From the NCBI GenBank assembly GCA_964415365.1, contig CAYPYW010000025.1, positions 1 to 33,142 on the forward strand: a DNA stretch of 33,142 nucleotides. The letters are read 5' to 3'. The translations under genes and the position numbers were made by a program. Below are positions 8,750-16,348 of the stretch, piece by piece. The DNA is from Hydromicrobium sp964415365. Its GTDB lineage: Bacteria; Actinomycetota; Humimicrobiia; Humimicrobiales; Humimicrobiaceae. The notes beneath the pieces are model-generated. The model was not told the origin of the DNA, made no database searches, and saw nothing but the letters and a program-made list of their open reading frames with translations. Position 1 is the first letter of the stretch. Each line of letters begins with the position of its first letter.

Positions 8750-9830
8750 AAAAGGCTGCAAGACTCCTGATTGCTTTTATTTTTGTCTCACGACCAATTT
8801 TACTATCTCTAATTGCTTTATGTAAAATCTCAATTGAACGGTTATAATTCTCCTTGTCCACCGGATAGGGGATACCGTCCTTACCGCCATGTGCAAAGCT
8901 GAACCTGGCCGGGTCTTTTATACTGTATTTTACCCCATATACCAGTTCGGAAATCAGAGCCAGTGCTCTTATTGTTTTTGGACCTACACCTTTCATTGCC
9001 AGTAGCTTCTCGAAATTTTCAGGTTTTTTCTCATAGGTTGAAGTAAAAATTTTCTCAAGTCTCCTGAGGTCAATATCATCCAGTTTTATGTAATGCCTTG
9101 TAGGAAGGGTGTGATTATTTTCCTGCCACTGCTTTATTTTTTTTAAATCTTTTAAAATGCTTTTTGGTCTTTCACAGGAGAGGCTGGCAACTGTTTTTCT
9201 GGCCTCTTCGCTTTCAAACGCTACCAGGTTGAGTACTCTGTTTTTTTTGTCACAACATATGGCTTTATGAGGTTCACATACAAAGCTGTTTAGATCTTTT
9301 GAGAGCCAGTGATATCTTCTGGCCATTCTGTTATTTTCATTCATTCCCTGCTGTATTACCGACCACATGTTTCCCTCTCTTGTGAAAATGAAGCAGTGAT
9401 GGTAAAGCTGATAACCATCCTGCAAGGCATTGCTGTCCACCTTTGCCACCATTTTGCTGTTATATACAAGGTTTGTGAAATCCTTTCCCATCAGGTTTGC
9501 TGCATTTTCAATCTCCTGGGGAGTTTTTCTGGAAGTTCCTCCTTTCCCTCCAGCCACAAAAAAACCCAGATCCTTTTCCAGACCTTTTACGGATTCTTTT
9601 ATTGCTCCGCAAACGGTGGTGGTAACTCCACTGGAGTGCCAGTCAAATCCCAGCACACACCCAAAAGCCTGAAACCATAGAGGATCCGAAAGTCTTTCAA
9701 GTATTTCCGCTGCACCGTATTCGGATACAATGAGCGATATTATTTCTCTTGAGAGTTTTTCCATCCTGGCGAATAACCAGCGCGGGGCTTTCCCTCCATG
9801 AAGAGGGAGGTTTACTACTCCTGTTCTCAT
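8742..9830 (-). CDS. DUF763 (COG1415) protein with a helix-hairpin-helix-like motif
   Basis: A 362-residue protein of the uncharacterised DUF763 family, recognised from the N-terminus MRTGVVNLPLHGGKAPRWLF and the invariant-looking HGGKDGIPYPVDKENY near residues 324-339. The family is best known from archaea and some anaerobic or thermophilic bacteria, and no function is established. At about 283-300 the stretch LLAMKGVGPKTIRALALIS has the GVGPKT core of a DNA-binding helix-hairpin-helix, as in glycosylases and polymerases. Conserved histidine-rich runs (DWHSSGV, LYHHCFIF, RRYHWL) could form a catalytic or metal site. It is the first gene of the operon with polX and nth, overlapping polX by 8 bases, which supports a DNA-repair role by association. 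Confidence 0.85.
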   Translation of the reverse strand: MRTGVVNLPLHGGKAPRWLFARMEKLSREIISLIVSEYGAAEILERLSDPLWFQAFGCVLGFDWHSSGVTTTVCGAIKESVKGLEKDLGFFVAGGKGGTSRKTPQEIENAANLMGKDFTNLVYNSKMVAKVDSNALQDGYQLYHHCFIFTREGNMWSVIQQGMNENNRMARRYHWLSKDLNSFVCEPHKAICCDKKNRVLNLVAFESEEARKTVASLSCERPKSILKDLKKIKQWQENNHTLPTRHYIKLDDIDLRRLEKIFTSTYEKKPENFEKLLAMKGVGPKTIRALALISELVYGVKYSIKDPARFSFAHGGKDGIPYPVDKENYNRSIEILHKAIRDSKIGRETKIKAIRSLAAFYG

Positions 9831-9888
9831 GATACACTTCTCATATTAATAGTAATTTTGTTATTAATTTGCAGTACCTTAATTCTAT

Positions 9889-9951
9889 CATTTATTATAA
9901 TAAATGGGTGCAGTATTATAATAAATTCAGCGCTTTTATGGAATCCATAAA
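9889..9951. promoter_or_regulatory. Three-palindrome control region upstream of the DUF763-polX-nth operon
   Basis: Three palindromes lie in 63 bases. The first is a perfect 18-mer, CATTTATTATAATAAATG (9889-9906). The second is a perfect 10-mer, TATTATAATA (9914-9923), sharing the 13-base sequence TATTATAATAAAT with the first. The third is TTTATGGA-A-TCCATAAA (9935-9951). Centres of the first two are 21 bases apart, two helical turns. On the minus strand the second palindrome contains TATAAT, 17 bases from TTCCAT, which could be a promoter whose core is covered by a repressor dimer. It lies 59 bases upstream of the DUF763 ATG. Confidence 0.5.
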
Positions 9952-10001
9952 TGTATCAATGATTGCAGTTAAAGTATTAAGATATGCACTGTTGGATATA
10001 A

Positions 10002-11927
10002 CTACTCTGGCTTGAAGGCGACGAAATTAAATTTGGTTATTCCATGCTTTGTTTTTTCCCAGTAGAAAGGTTTAAACACCAGTTGGAATAAAGCTTTATA
10101 TGCTGCAATTGAGTGAAATATCCAGTATATTGGATTAAGCAGTGAATATGGTATCAAATTGTAGTATTTTCTGGAAAATGCTGCTGCCAGGTTAAGAAGA
10201 ACCATTATAAGATTACCGGCTATTAAACTTATAGTTCCCATAATAATTACTGATTCAGGAATTGACGGGAATATTATAGAATTGTGAGCTAATATCCAGA
10301 ACAGGAAAGTCAGCCACATAATAGGATTAATCAGGAAGGTAAGCGGCGTCCCCGTAACCAGCATTTGAAAGGAAGCCCATTTCCAGAGCCCCAGAGTTTT
10401 TATAAGCTTAACCGGGTGTCTGTTGTAAACCAAAGCAGTCTGCATGTAACCTTTTATCCATCTTGAGCGCTGTCTTATCCAGTTTCCAAGGCTTTTATTT
10501 GCTTCCTCATAGGTAGTTGAGCCAATGACTCCTACTCTTTTATTTTCTGCTGCCATTCTGACCCCGAGGTCTGCATCTTCTGTTACATTAAAAGGATCCC
10601 ATCCGGATATTTTCTTGAGAATATCTGTTCTAAAGTGGTTGCTGGTTCCGCCCAGTGGTATAGGTAGTTTAAGCTTGTATAGACCATTAAGCATATAATC
10701 GAACCAATAAGAATATTCAAGAGTAAACATTCTGGTTAAAAAGTTTTCATTTTTGTTATAGTAGTTCAGGTAAGCCTGGAAACAGCCGTATTCATCAGAG
10801 CTGTTTTGAAAAGCAGCCAGTGCTTTTTTGAGTTGATTGGGTTCTGGTATATCCTCCGCGTCATAAATTACAAGATATTTACCCCTTGCAAAGTGGAGAC
10901 CATAATTACATGCTTTAGGCTTTGTGGTAGGAGTCCCATTGGGAACATAAAAAAATCTCCAGCTTGAAACGGGTTTGAGGCTTTTGGCCATATCTATAGT
11001 CTGATGATCATTCTTTTCAAACAGGAATATTACATCAAGTTTATTTTTGGGATAATCGAGGTTCTTTATGGCATTTATAATATTTTTCAAAACGGCCTCC
11101 GGTTCCTTAAATAATGGTACAAGAACCGTATAAACAGGATATTCTTTTATTTCCTGGCTTTTTTTAATCTCAAGGTTTTTACTGTAAGTAAACCTACTTC
11201 TGATTCCGGCCATGCTTACGATGAATTTATAAACTATGGCCAGAAGATAAAAGACTTGTACCAGAGCAAATAGTCCGATTAGTACTTGATTGGTGTAGAA
11301 CCACATGCCGATAGCAGTGGACAGTATTACCGCCCAGAAAAAAATGACCTGTGGCTTTGTCATTCTAATAAATGCAGATTCTTCTGGTTCTCTGTTATAC
11401 AGACCGAATGTGGTTTTAGCCTGAAGGATTCTTTTAAAGAGTCTTTTTACTAGATTTGATATATCCTGATCCGTTACCACTCTTTCCTCTATTTCCCGCA
11501 CTCTAAATTTGTTTTTAAAATGTTCGAGGGTTTTTTCATTTTTGGGATATGAAGTCAAGAGAATCAGTTTGTTGTTTACTATATTTAATGGTAGTGCTTG
11601 AAATTCGATGACTTCTTCTGATTCGGTCATCTGCAATAGAACTATATCAAGCTGATCCAGATTCTTTTCAATATCTTCGGATACAAAAGGCAAATTAAAC
11701 TTTTTTGCCAGTGCTCTATAGAACTGCAATCTGGTTATAAAACCATTGCTCAGTAGTATCCAGCCCAGTCTTCCCCCGTGTTTCTTTTGGATGCTCAGGG
11801 CTTTGTAAAGATCTTCCCTGGAAATATATCCTTCATCTATAAGTATATCACCGATTCTATCTTCCCATCTTATAGAAAGATCGTCTTCGTATATTGATTC
11901 TTTTACTAAATTATTACTTAATACCAT
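10002..11927 (-). CDS. Membrane family 2 glycosyltransferase with N-terminal MshEN domain
   Basis: A 641-residue fusion. Residues about 20-165 are a MshEN (type II secretion GspE/PilB N-terminal) domain: two tandem motifs, R24-IGDILIDEGYISREDLYKAL and R53-LGWILLSNGFITRLQFYRAL, each match the RxGxxL...LxxxL c-di-GMP-binding pattern. Two membrane segments follow at about 193-236. A processive GT2 domain then runs from about 254, with D356/D359 (YDAED), T439-E-D441 and Q476-RSRW, as in cellulose- or poly-GlcNAc-type synthases. More membrane helices lie toward the C-terminus. The likely role is polymerisation and export of an exopolysaccharide at the inner membrane, activated by c-di-GMP, as in E. 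coli NfrB. The sugar is unknown. It stands alone, with no nearby polysaccharide genes. Confidence 0.87.
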   Translation of the reverse strand: MVLSNNLVKESIYEDDLSIRWEDRIGDILIDEGYISREDLYKALSIQKKHGGRLGWILLSNGFITRLQFYRALAKKFNLPFVSEDIEKNLDQLDIVLLQMTESEEVIEFQALPLNIVNNKLILLTSYPKNEKTLEHFKNKFRVREIEERVVTDQDISNLVKRLFKRILQAKTTFGLYNREPEESAFIRMTKPQVIFFWAVILSTAIGMWFYTNQVLIGLFALVQVFYLLAIVYKFIVSMAGIRSRFTYSKNLEIKKSQEIKEYPVYTVLVPLFKEPEAVLKNIINAIKNLDYPKNKLDVIFLFEKNDHQTIDMAKSLKPVSSWRFFYVPNGTPTTKPKACNYGLHFARGKYLVIYDAEDIPEPNQLKKALAAFQNSSDEYGCFQAYLNYYNKNENFLTRMFTLEYSYWFDYMLNGLYKLKLPIPLGGTSNHFRTDILKKISGWDPFNVTEDADLGVRMAAENKRVGVIGSTTYEEANKSLGNWIRQRSRWIKGYMQTALVYNRHPVKLIKTLGLWKWASFQMLVTGTPLTFLINPIMWLTFLFWILAHNSIIFPSIPESVIIMGTISLIAGNLIMVLLNLAAAFSRKYYNLIPYSLLNPIYWIFHSIAAYKALFQLVFKPFYWEKTKHGITKFNFVAFKPE

Positions 11928-12058
11928 ATATTTATTTATTATAAAGTTTTAACACATATATTAAAACATATAATCACTAAAAAGTAAATGATTGTTATGA
12001 TATATTAATCAAAATAATTGAGTGACACGGTTCATAGAGAGTGGATTAAAAGGGTAGC

Positions 12059-12080
12059 TTAGAAGTCATTTAGAAGTCAG
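12059..12080. repeat. Tandem 11-base direct repeat
   Basis: TTAGAAGTCAT (12059-12069) is followed immediately by TTAGAAGTCAG (12070-12080). It lies in the 217-base gap between pcm and the glycosyltransferase gene, upstream of the latter. It could be a paired activator site or replication slippage. Nothing else clear is visible in this gap. Confidence 0.5.
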
Positions 12081-12144
12081 CCATAACATTAGAGGGTGTT
12101 TTTTATTGTTTTAAGAAGACATGCACAAGATGGGAGAAAGGCTT

Positions 12145-12828
12145 CTATATGTCTTGCTGTATCTCGTGATTGTTGATTAAAGGTACGAAAGCTACGTCGC
12201 ATAAGCCTATTTTTTTAATGCCATTGCCCTTTTTGATTACCTTATAAAGAACCTGATTCCAGCTTGAAGGGCCAACAGGAATTACCATAATCCCACCGTC
12301 TTTTAATTGTTCAATAAACGGTTGGGGAATGTGATCAGGTGCAGCAGTAACAATTATTCTGTCGTACGGTGCATATTTTTTCCATCCCAGGTAGCCATTA
12401 TGGTTACTCATTTTTATATTTTTGTATTTTTTAAGTAGTTTTTTGTTTTTCTCATATAGAGAGGTGATTATCTCCACAGTGTAAACTTCCTTTGTTATTT
12501 CAGCCAGTATCGCCACCTGGTAACCGGAACCTGTGCCAATTTCCAGAACCTTTTCATTTCCGGTTAGCTCCAGACTTTCAGTCATAAGCGCTACAATATA
12601 TGGTTGTGATATAGTCTGTCCGGAACCAATAGGAAGTGGCCTATCCTCATAGGCTGAATCTCTATATGATTCATCTACAAAAATATCGCGAGGTACTTTT
12701 CTTAATGCGTCCAGGACTTTTTTATCTTTAATTCCCCGAAATATAATCTGGTTCTGTATCATATTCTCTCTGAGCAATTGATATTTCTTGTTATTCGGAG
12801 ATTTGGCGCTTTTATTTATTACTTTCAT
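12145..12828 (-). CDS. pcm: Protein-L-isoaspartate O-methyltransferase
   Basis: A 227-residue SAM methyltransferase that repairs isoaspartyl residues in aged proteins. Family hallmarks are all present: MIQNQIIFRGIKDKKVLDAL at the start of the fold, the substrate motif GSGQTISQP at about 68-76, motif I VLEIGTGSGYQ at 94-104, YDRIIVTAAPDHIP and GGIMVIPVG. About 20 residues precede the usual N-terminus, and no strong ribosome binding site marks the ATG at 12828; an internal ATG at codon 23 is a reasonable alternative. It is divergent from the second polX gene with only 79 bases between, so the two share a promoter region. Confidence 0.92.
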   Translation of the reverse strand: MKVINKSAKSPNNKKYQLLRENMIQNQIIFRGIKDKKVLDALRKVPRDIFVDESYRDSAYEDRPLPIGSGQTISQPYIVALMTESLELTGNEKVLEIGTGSGYQVAILAEITKEVYTVEIITSLYEKNKKLLKKYKNIKMSNHNGYLGWKKYAPYDRIIVTAAPDHIPQPFIEQLKDGGIMVIPVGPSSWNQVLYKVIKKGNGIKKIGLCDVAFVPLINNHEIQQDI

Positions 12829-12907
12829 AACTTGCAGTATTTTTTGTGATATAATAACTTGTTTTAAATGTTATTATAGAAATCATTATAACAGAAAATA
12901 TTATAAA

Positions 12908-14728
12908 ATGATTAATTTAAGGCTGGCAAATATATTTACGGATATTGCAGAAATAAAAAGATCCACTGGTGATGACAGAGATATGTCAAGGAGTCTGGTA
13001 GCAGCTGCAAGGACAATCAGGGATAATCCTGAAAGTATCGAGGAAATTCATAGTAGTGGAGGACTTAAGGAACAAATTGGCATAGATAAGCTGGCTTATA
13101 AGCTTATAAGAGAATATCTGGAGACAGGCAGTATCCGGTTGTACGAGGAAATAAAACAGAAGTATTCCGAGGATTTAATAAGATTGATAAGGATAAGCGG
13201 CTTTGGGGAAAAAAGACTGTTTAAAATCTATGGCACTTTAAATATAAAAAGTCTGGAGGACCTGAAAGAAAAACTCACTGATAGTGACAGAATTTCCGGT
13301 ATTATTGCGGGAACTGATTCAGGCAAGAGTAAGACCAGAAAATTTTATATCGAAAGGCTTAAGCAATCACTGGATTATATTGAAAGTGTAAAGGGTATAT
13401 TCCCCCGGTGGCAGGTTGAAATCTATCTGGATGAGATAAAAGGGGACCTTTATAAGATTAAAGGTATTGAAGAAGTTATTGTAGCAGGCTCCCTTAGAAG
13501 AAAAAAATCTGCGGTAGGGGATATAGATATACTGGTGCGGCCCTGTTTTAACGACCGGCTGTACGATTTTACGAGGAGCAAGAAACTGCTTAAAGAAATC
13601 CAATCACTTAATTTTATAAAAGGATTTAAAGGTGAAGATATAAGGAAGGAAAATATAAGTGCTAGATTTGAAACTGTTTTTGGAATAGAAATCGAGCTTA
13701 TTGTAAGCAGCTGTAAAAGTTGGCCTTCAGATATCCTGTATGCTACCGGGAGTAAAAAACATGTAAAAAAATTGGAAGAGATAGCTCGTAGAGAAGGGGT
13801 TTTTAGAGATGGAAGAATAGACGCTGCTGGTTTTTTGGAAGGAAGTGGAGAAAGTATAAGGAGTCATTCGGCTGCGGCTCATGACACTGATTGTGATGAG
13901 ATTATTTATGACAAACTAAACTTACAGTATATACCTCCTGAATTGAGAGAAGATCTGGGAGAAATAGAACTGGCGGAGAAACGTTTACTGCCGGCACTTA
14001 TAACCATGGAAGATATTAGGGGTGACCTGCACATTCATTCCAGATGGAGTGATGGGATTATTAGTCTCAGTGATATGATTGAGAGGGTAAAGAAATTTAA
14101 TTATGAATATATAGCAATTTCTGACCATACAACAAGCAATCGTTATGGGAGAGGTTTGGATGTCAAAAGGCTTCAGAAAAAAATGAATTATGTCGATAAA
14201 TTGAAATCCAGGTTTAGAGATTTTTGTATTTTGATGGGCTCAGAAATTGACATAAAGGGAGTGAGTAAATTTGATTATCCTGAAGATATAATCAAAAAAA
14301 TGGATATTGCTATTGGATCGATGCATTCATCCTTCCTGGATACGGAAGCTGAAAATACGGCCAGAGTGATAAGTGCAATTGAAAATAAACACTTTGATTT
14401 TATCGCGCATCCCACGGGGGTGGTTTTTGGGAACAGAGCACCTTATTTTATTGATATCGATCGTCTGATTTCTGCAGCGGCTGAAAACAATAAAGCGCTG
14501 GAAATAAATTCATATTTTTTAAGGATGGATCTTAATGAACAAAATGCCAGGAAAGCCAGAGAAATGGGAGTAAAGGTAGTTATAAATACGGATGCCCACC
14601 GCCCCAATAACATGGATATGATAAGGTTGGGAGTAGATATTGCAAGAAGAGCAGGGCTCCAGAAGAAAGATGTATTAAATGCGTTCCATCTTGAAGAATT
14701 AAAAGCGTGGAAGAGTCAAAGAAATTAG
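12908..14728 (+). CDS. Second PolX-family protein with PHP domain and altered polymerase site
   Basis: A 606-residue PolX paralogue. N-terminal HhH-like region about 1-135; polymerase palm with AGSLRRKKSAVGDIDIL (D205, D207); C-terminal PHP domain from H385-I-H387 (HIHSRWSDG) with ISDHT, SMHSS, AHPTG and NTDAH, so the nuclease metal site looks complete. The third polymerase carboxylate is Glu263 (IEIELI), where the other PolX has Asp241 (NVDIR), and the nucleotide-binding HHFTGSKEHN is replaced by LYATGSKKHV. Polymerase activity may be reduced or lost while the PHP activity remains. ATG 12908 is chosen because an upstream TTG start at 12788 would run 41 bases into divergent pcm and add a hydrophobic, non-homologous N-terminus. 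No strong ribosome binding site is visible. Confidence 0.88.
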   Translation: MINLRLANIFTDIAEIKRSTGDDRDMSRSLVAAARTIRDNPESIEEIHSSGGLKEQIGIDKLAYKLIREYLETGSIRLYEEIKQKYSEDLIRLIRISGFGEKRLFKIYGTLNIKSLEDLKEKLTDSDRISGIIAGTDSGKSKTRKFYIERLKQSLDYIESVKGIFPRWQVEIYLDEIKGDLYKIKGIEEVIVAGSLRRKKSAVGDIDILVRPCFNDRLYDFTRSKKLLKEIQSLNFIKGFKGEDIRKENISARFETVFGIEIELIVSSCKSWPSDILYATGSKKHVKKLEEIARREGVFRDGRIDAAGFLEGSGESIRSHSAAAHDTDCDEIIYDKLNLQYIPPELREDLGEIELAEKRLLPALITMEDIRGDLHIHSRWSDGIISLSDMIERVKKFNYEYIAISDHTTSNRYGRGLDVKRLQKKMNYVDKLKSRFRDFCILMGSEIDIKGVSKFDYPEDIIKKMDIAIGSMHSSFLDTEAENTARVISAIENKHFDFIAHPTGVVFGNRAPYFIDIDRLISAAAENNKALEINSYFLRMDLNEQNARKAREMGVKVVINTDAHRPNNMDMIRLGVDIARRAGLQKKDVLNAFHLEELKAWKSQRN

Positions 14729-14738
14729 AAGCTTTTGA

Positions 14739-15695
14739 TTATTTTTTTCTGTAATACCTGAATACCTTTTTATCTTTGAAATCAGGTATGAATAAATCCT
14801 CTTTACTATTCAGTGATATATAATCCTGAGTCCATCCAGAGTCAAAGCCTCTATTTTTGGCGTATCTTACCACTTCCAGATATTCTTTTGCTGTAATTCC
14901 TCTATTTAACTGCCGGTATTCAGATGCCTTGTAGGTTGGATGATACTGAGCCATAATACTTAAATAGACGTCAGTGGAAAGTTCATTTTTTATAAAATCT
15001 AAAGTCTTTTTTATTCCGCCAATGTTTTCAGGCATAACCAGGAGTCTTATAAGGAGACCCTTTGTAGCTACTCCTTCGGCGTCAAGCTTGAGCCCTCCAA
15101 CCTGTCTGTACATCTCTTTGACTGACTCTCGGTTGTATCTGACGTATTCCTCGACCATGGAATATTTCCTGGCCATATTATTGTCGCTGTACCTCATATC
15201 CGGCATATAAATATCAACAGTACCATCCAGCATTTTTATGATTTTTGGGTTGTCATATCCGCCGGTATTAAATACTGTAGGGACTGAAAGGCCGTTATTT
15301 CTGGCGGCGAAGAGAGCTTTTACTATTTGCGGGATCCATATGGTGGGAGAAACAAAATTAATATTATGGCAGCCTGAATTCTGTAATTTAACCATACTGT
15401 CTGCCAGTTCTGATGTGCTGTATTCTATTCCTTCAAATTCCTGGCTTATCTGGTAGTTCTGGCAATATACACATCTCATGTTGCAGTAAGAAAAGAATAT
15501 AGTTCCTGACCCTCTGCTTCCTGAGATTGGGGGCTCTTCACCATGATGGGGCATAGCCGATGATATAATCGGGTTGTAACCGGCACTGCAGAAACCTTTT
15601 TCTTTCGATTTTCTGTTGACCTTGCACTTGTGAGGGCATATTACACATTTATTTAAGATTCTATCCAGTGATTCTGAAAGTCCTAGAGGTTCCAT
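14739..15695 (-). CDS. PflX-like radical SAM protein (pyruvate formate-lyase activase homologue)
   Basis: A 318-residue radical SAM protein. The SAM-binding [4Fe-4S] motif is C71-NMR-C75-VY-C78 (CNMRCVYCQN), preceded by SGSGTIFFSY-type residues and followed by glycine-rich NTGGYDNP. An extra N-terminal cysteine set, C17, C20, C24 and C36 (CVICPHKC...GFC), is typical of the PflX/COG1313 group, whose target is not established. It is not a canonical PflA: no pyruvate formate-lyase or glycyl-radical enzyme is nearby. The 3' end converges on the second polX gene with a 10-base gap, and the XRE regulator lies 52 bases upstream on the same strand. It could be co-transcribed with that regulator. Confidence 0.85.
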   Translation of the reverse strand: MEPLGLSESLDRILNKCVICPHKCKVNRKSKEKGFCSAGYNPIISSAMPHHGEEPPISGSRGSGTIFFSYCNMRCVYCQNYQISQEFEGIEYSTSELADSMVKLQNSGCHNINFVSPTIWIPQIVKALFAARNNGLSVPTVFNTGGYDNPKIIKMLDGTVDIYMPDMRYSDNNMARKYSMVEEYVRYNRESVKEMYRQVGGLKLDAEGVATKGLLIRLLVMPENIGGIKKTLDFIKNELSTDVYLSIMAQYHPTYKASEYRQLNRGITAKEYLEVVRYAKNRGFDSGWTQDYISLNSKEDLFIPDFKDKKVFRYYRKK

Positions 15696-15747
15696 ATTGA
15701 ATAGGATGCAATTTGAATTAAAATAATAAAATTAAGATATAATAATT

Positions 15748-16089
15748 TTACTTTTTTGTGAATGGTTTTTTTCTTTCAGCTACTTTTAATTTTTCTTTGT
15801 CTACAAGGTTGCTTATGTAGTTAGAAGTTTTATCAATAATATGCGGGTTATTTTTGAGCATTTTCTCAATTTTATAAATTCTGTATTCCATAAAATATTC
15901 GGGAGGTATACCCAATCCATTGGATATTAGCTTTATAGTAGAGATCGGTGGATGACTGTCTCTTTTTTTAAGCTTGCTAAAATAGCTATAGTTTAAGTTT
16001 GTTTTATTGGCCAGGCTTCTTAATTTTATTTTCTTTATTTCTATTATCTCTTTTAAAGCTGTGCCAAATTTTTTGTTGGAATACATCAT
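15748..16089 (-). CDS. Small XRE-family helix-turn-helix regulator
   Basis: A 113-residue DNA-binding protein. The HTH_3-type fold spans about residues 10-65: RSLANKTNLNYSYFSKLKKRDSHPPISTIKLISNGLGIPPEYF matches the XRE pattern, with a recognition helix in NYSYFSKLK. The remaining C-terminal region is lysine-rich with no recognisable ligand domain. Two ATG codons begin the frame and either could be the start. A palindrome lies one base upstream (16091-16107) and a longer one at 16171-16200, so it may autoregulate and control the divergent PAS-GGDEF-HD-GYP gene. The ligand and true targets are unknown. Confidence 0.75.
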   Translation of the reverse strand: MMYSNKKFGTALKEIIEIKKIKLRSLANKTNLNYSYFSKLKKRDSHPPISTIKLISNGLGIPPEYFMEYRIYKIEKMLKNNPHIIDKTSNYISNLVDKEKLKVAERKKPFTKK

Positions 16090-16090
16090 A

Positions 16091-16107
16091 TATACAATAT
16101 ATGTATA
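16091..16107. promoter_or_regulatory. Palindrome adjoining the XRE regulator start
   Basis: TATACA (16091-16096) and TGTATA (16102-16107) are perfect inverted arms with a 5-base spacer, directly upstream of the XRE ATG. On the minus strand TTGACA (16110-16115) lies just upstream. A bound dimer here would block transcription or initiation of the regulator gene. Confidence 0.4.
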
Positions 16108-16170
16108 ATTGTCAATAATGTCTGCTCAATTCTATAATATTAGAGGGAGTTCTATAAGTTTTTTAACCGA

Positions 16171-16200
16171 TAATAAGTTGACAATTGAATCAACTTATTA
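16171..16200. promoter_or_regulatory. 30-base inverted repeat between divergent XRE and GGDEF genes
   Basis: TAATAAGTTGA (16171-16181) and TCAACTTATTA (16190-16200) are perfect 11-base arms around an 8-base centre. A consensus TTGACA (16178-16183) sits inside the left arm. The element is upstream of both flanking genes, which argues for an operator and against a terminator; no T-run follows on either strand. The arms do not match the palindrome at 16091. Confidence 0.5.
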
Positions 16201-16280
16201 AAGAGCGCAGCTATTTTTATATGGGAATTGTCAGAGAGCAGGGGGTACAGGTAATCGGGTTAATGAATTATTAAAATATT

Positions 16281-16306
16281 TATTATATAATTTTTATTAT
16301 ATAATT
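16281..16306. repeat. Tandem AT repeat upstream of the GGDEF-HD-GYP gene
   Basis: TATTATATAATT occurs at 16281-16292 and 16295-16306. Each copy contains TATAAT, so both are possible -10 boxes, but neither has a recognisable -35 at 16-18 bases. Confidence 0.35.
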
Positions 16307-16348
16307 AACGAGAAAGATTGGTTCTAACAATTTTAGAAAAATTTGATA

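Noticed and set aside
12788..12907. Longer start for the second PolX gene
   Set aside because: It would overlap divergent pcm by 41 bases and add a hydrophobic stretch with no PolX similarity.
16281..16306. Tandem TATTATATAATT as a double promoter
   Set aside because: No -35 element at proper spacing for either copy; kept only as a repeat.
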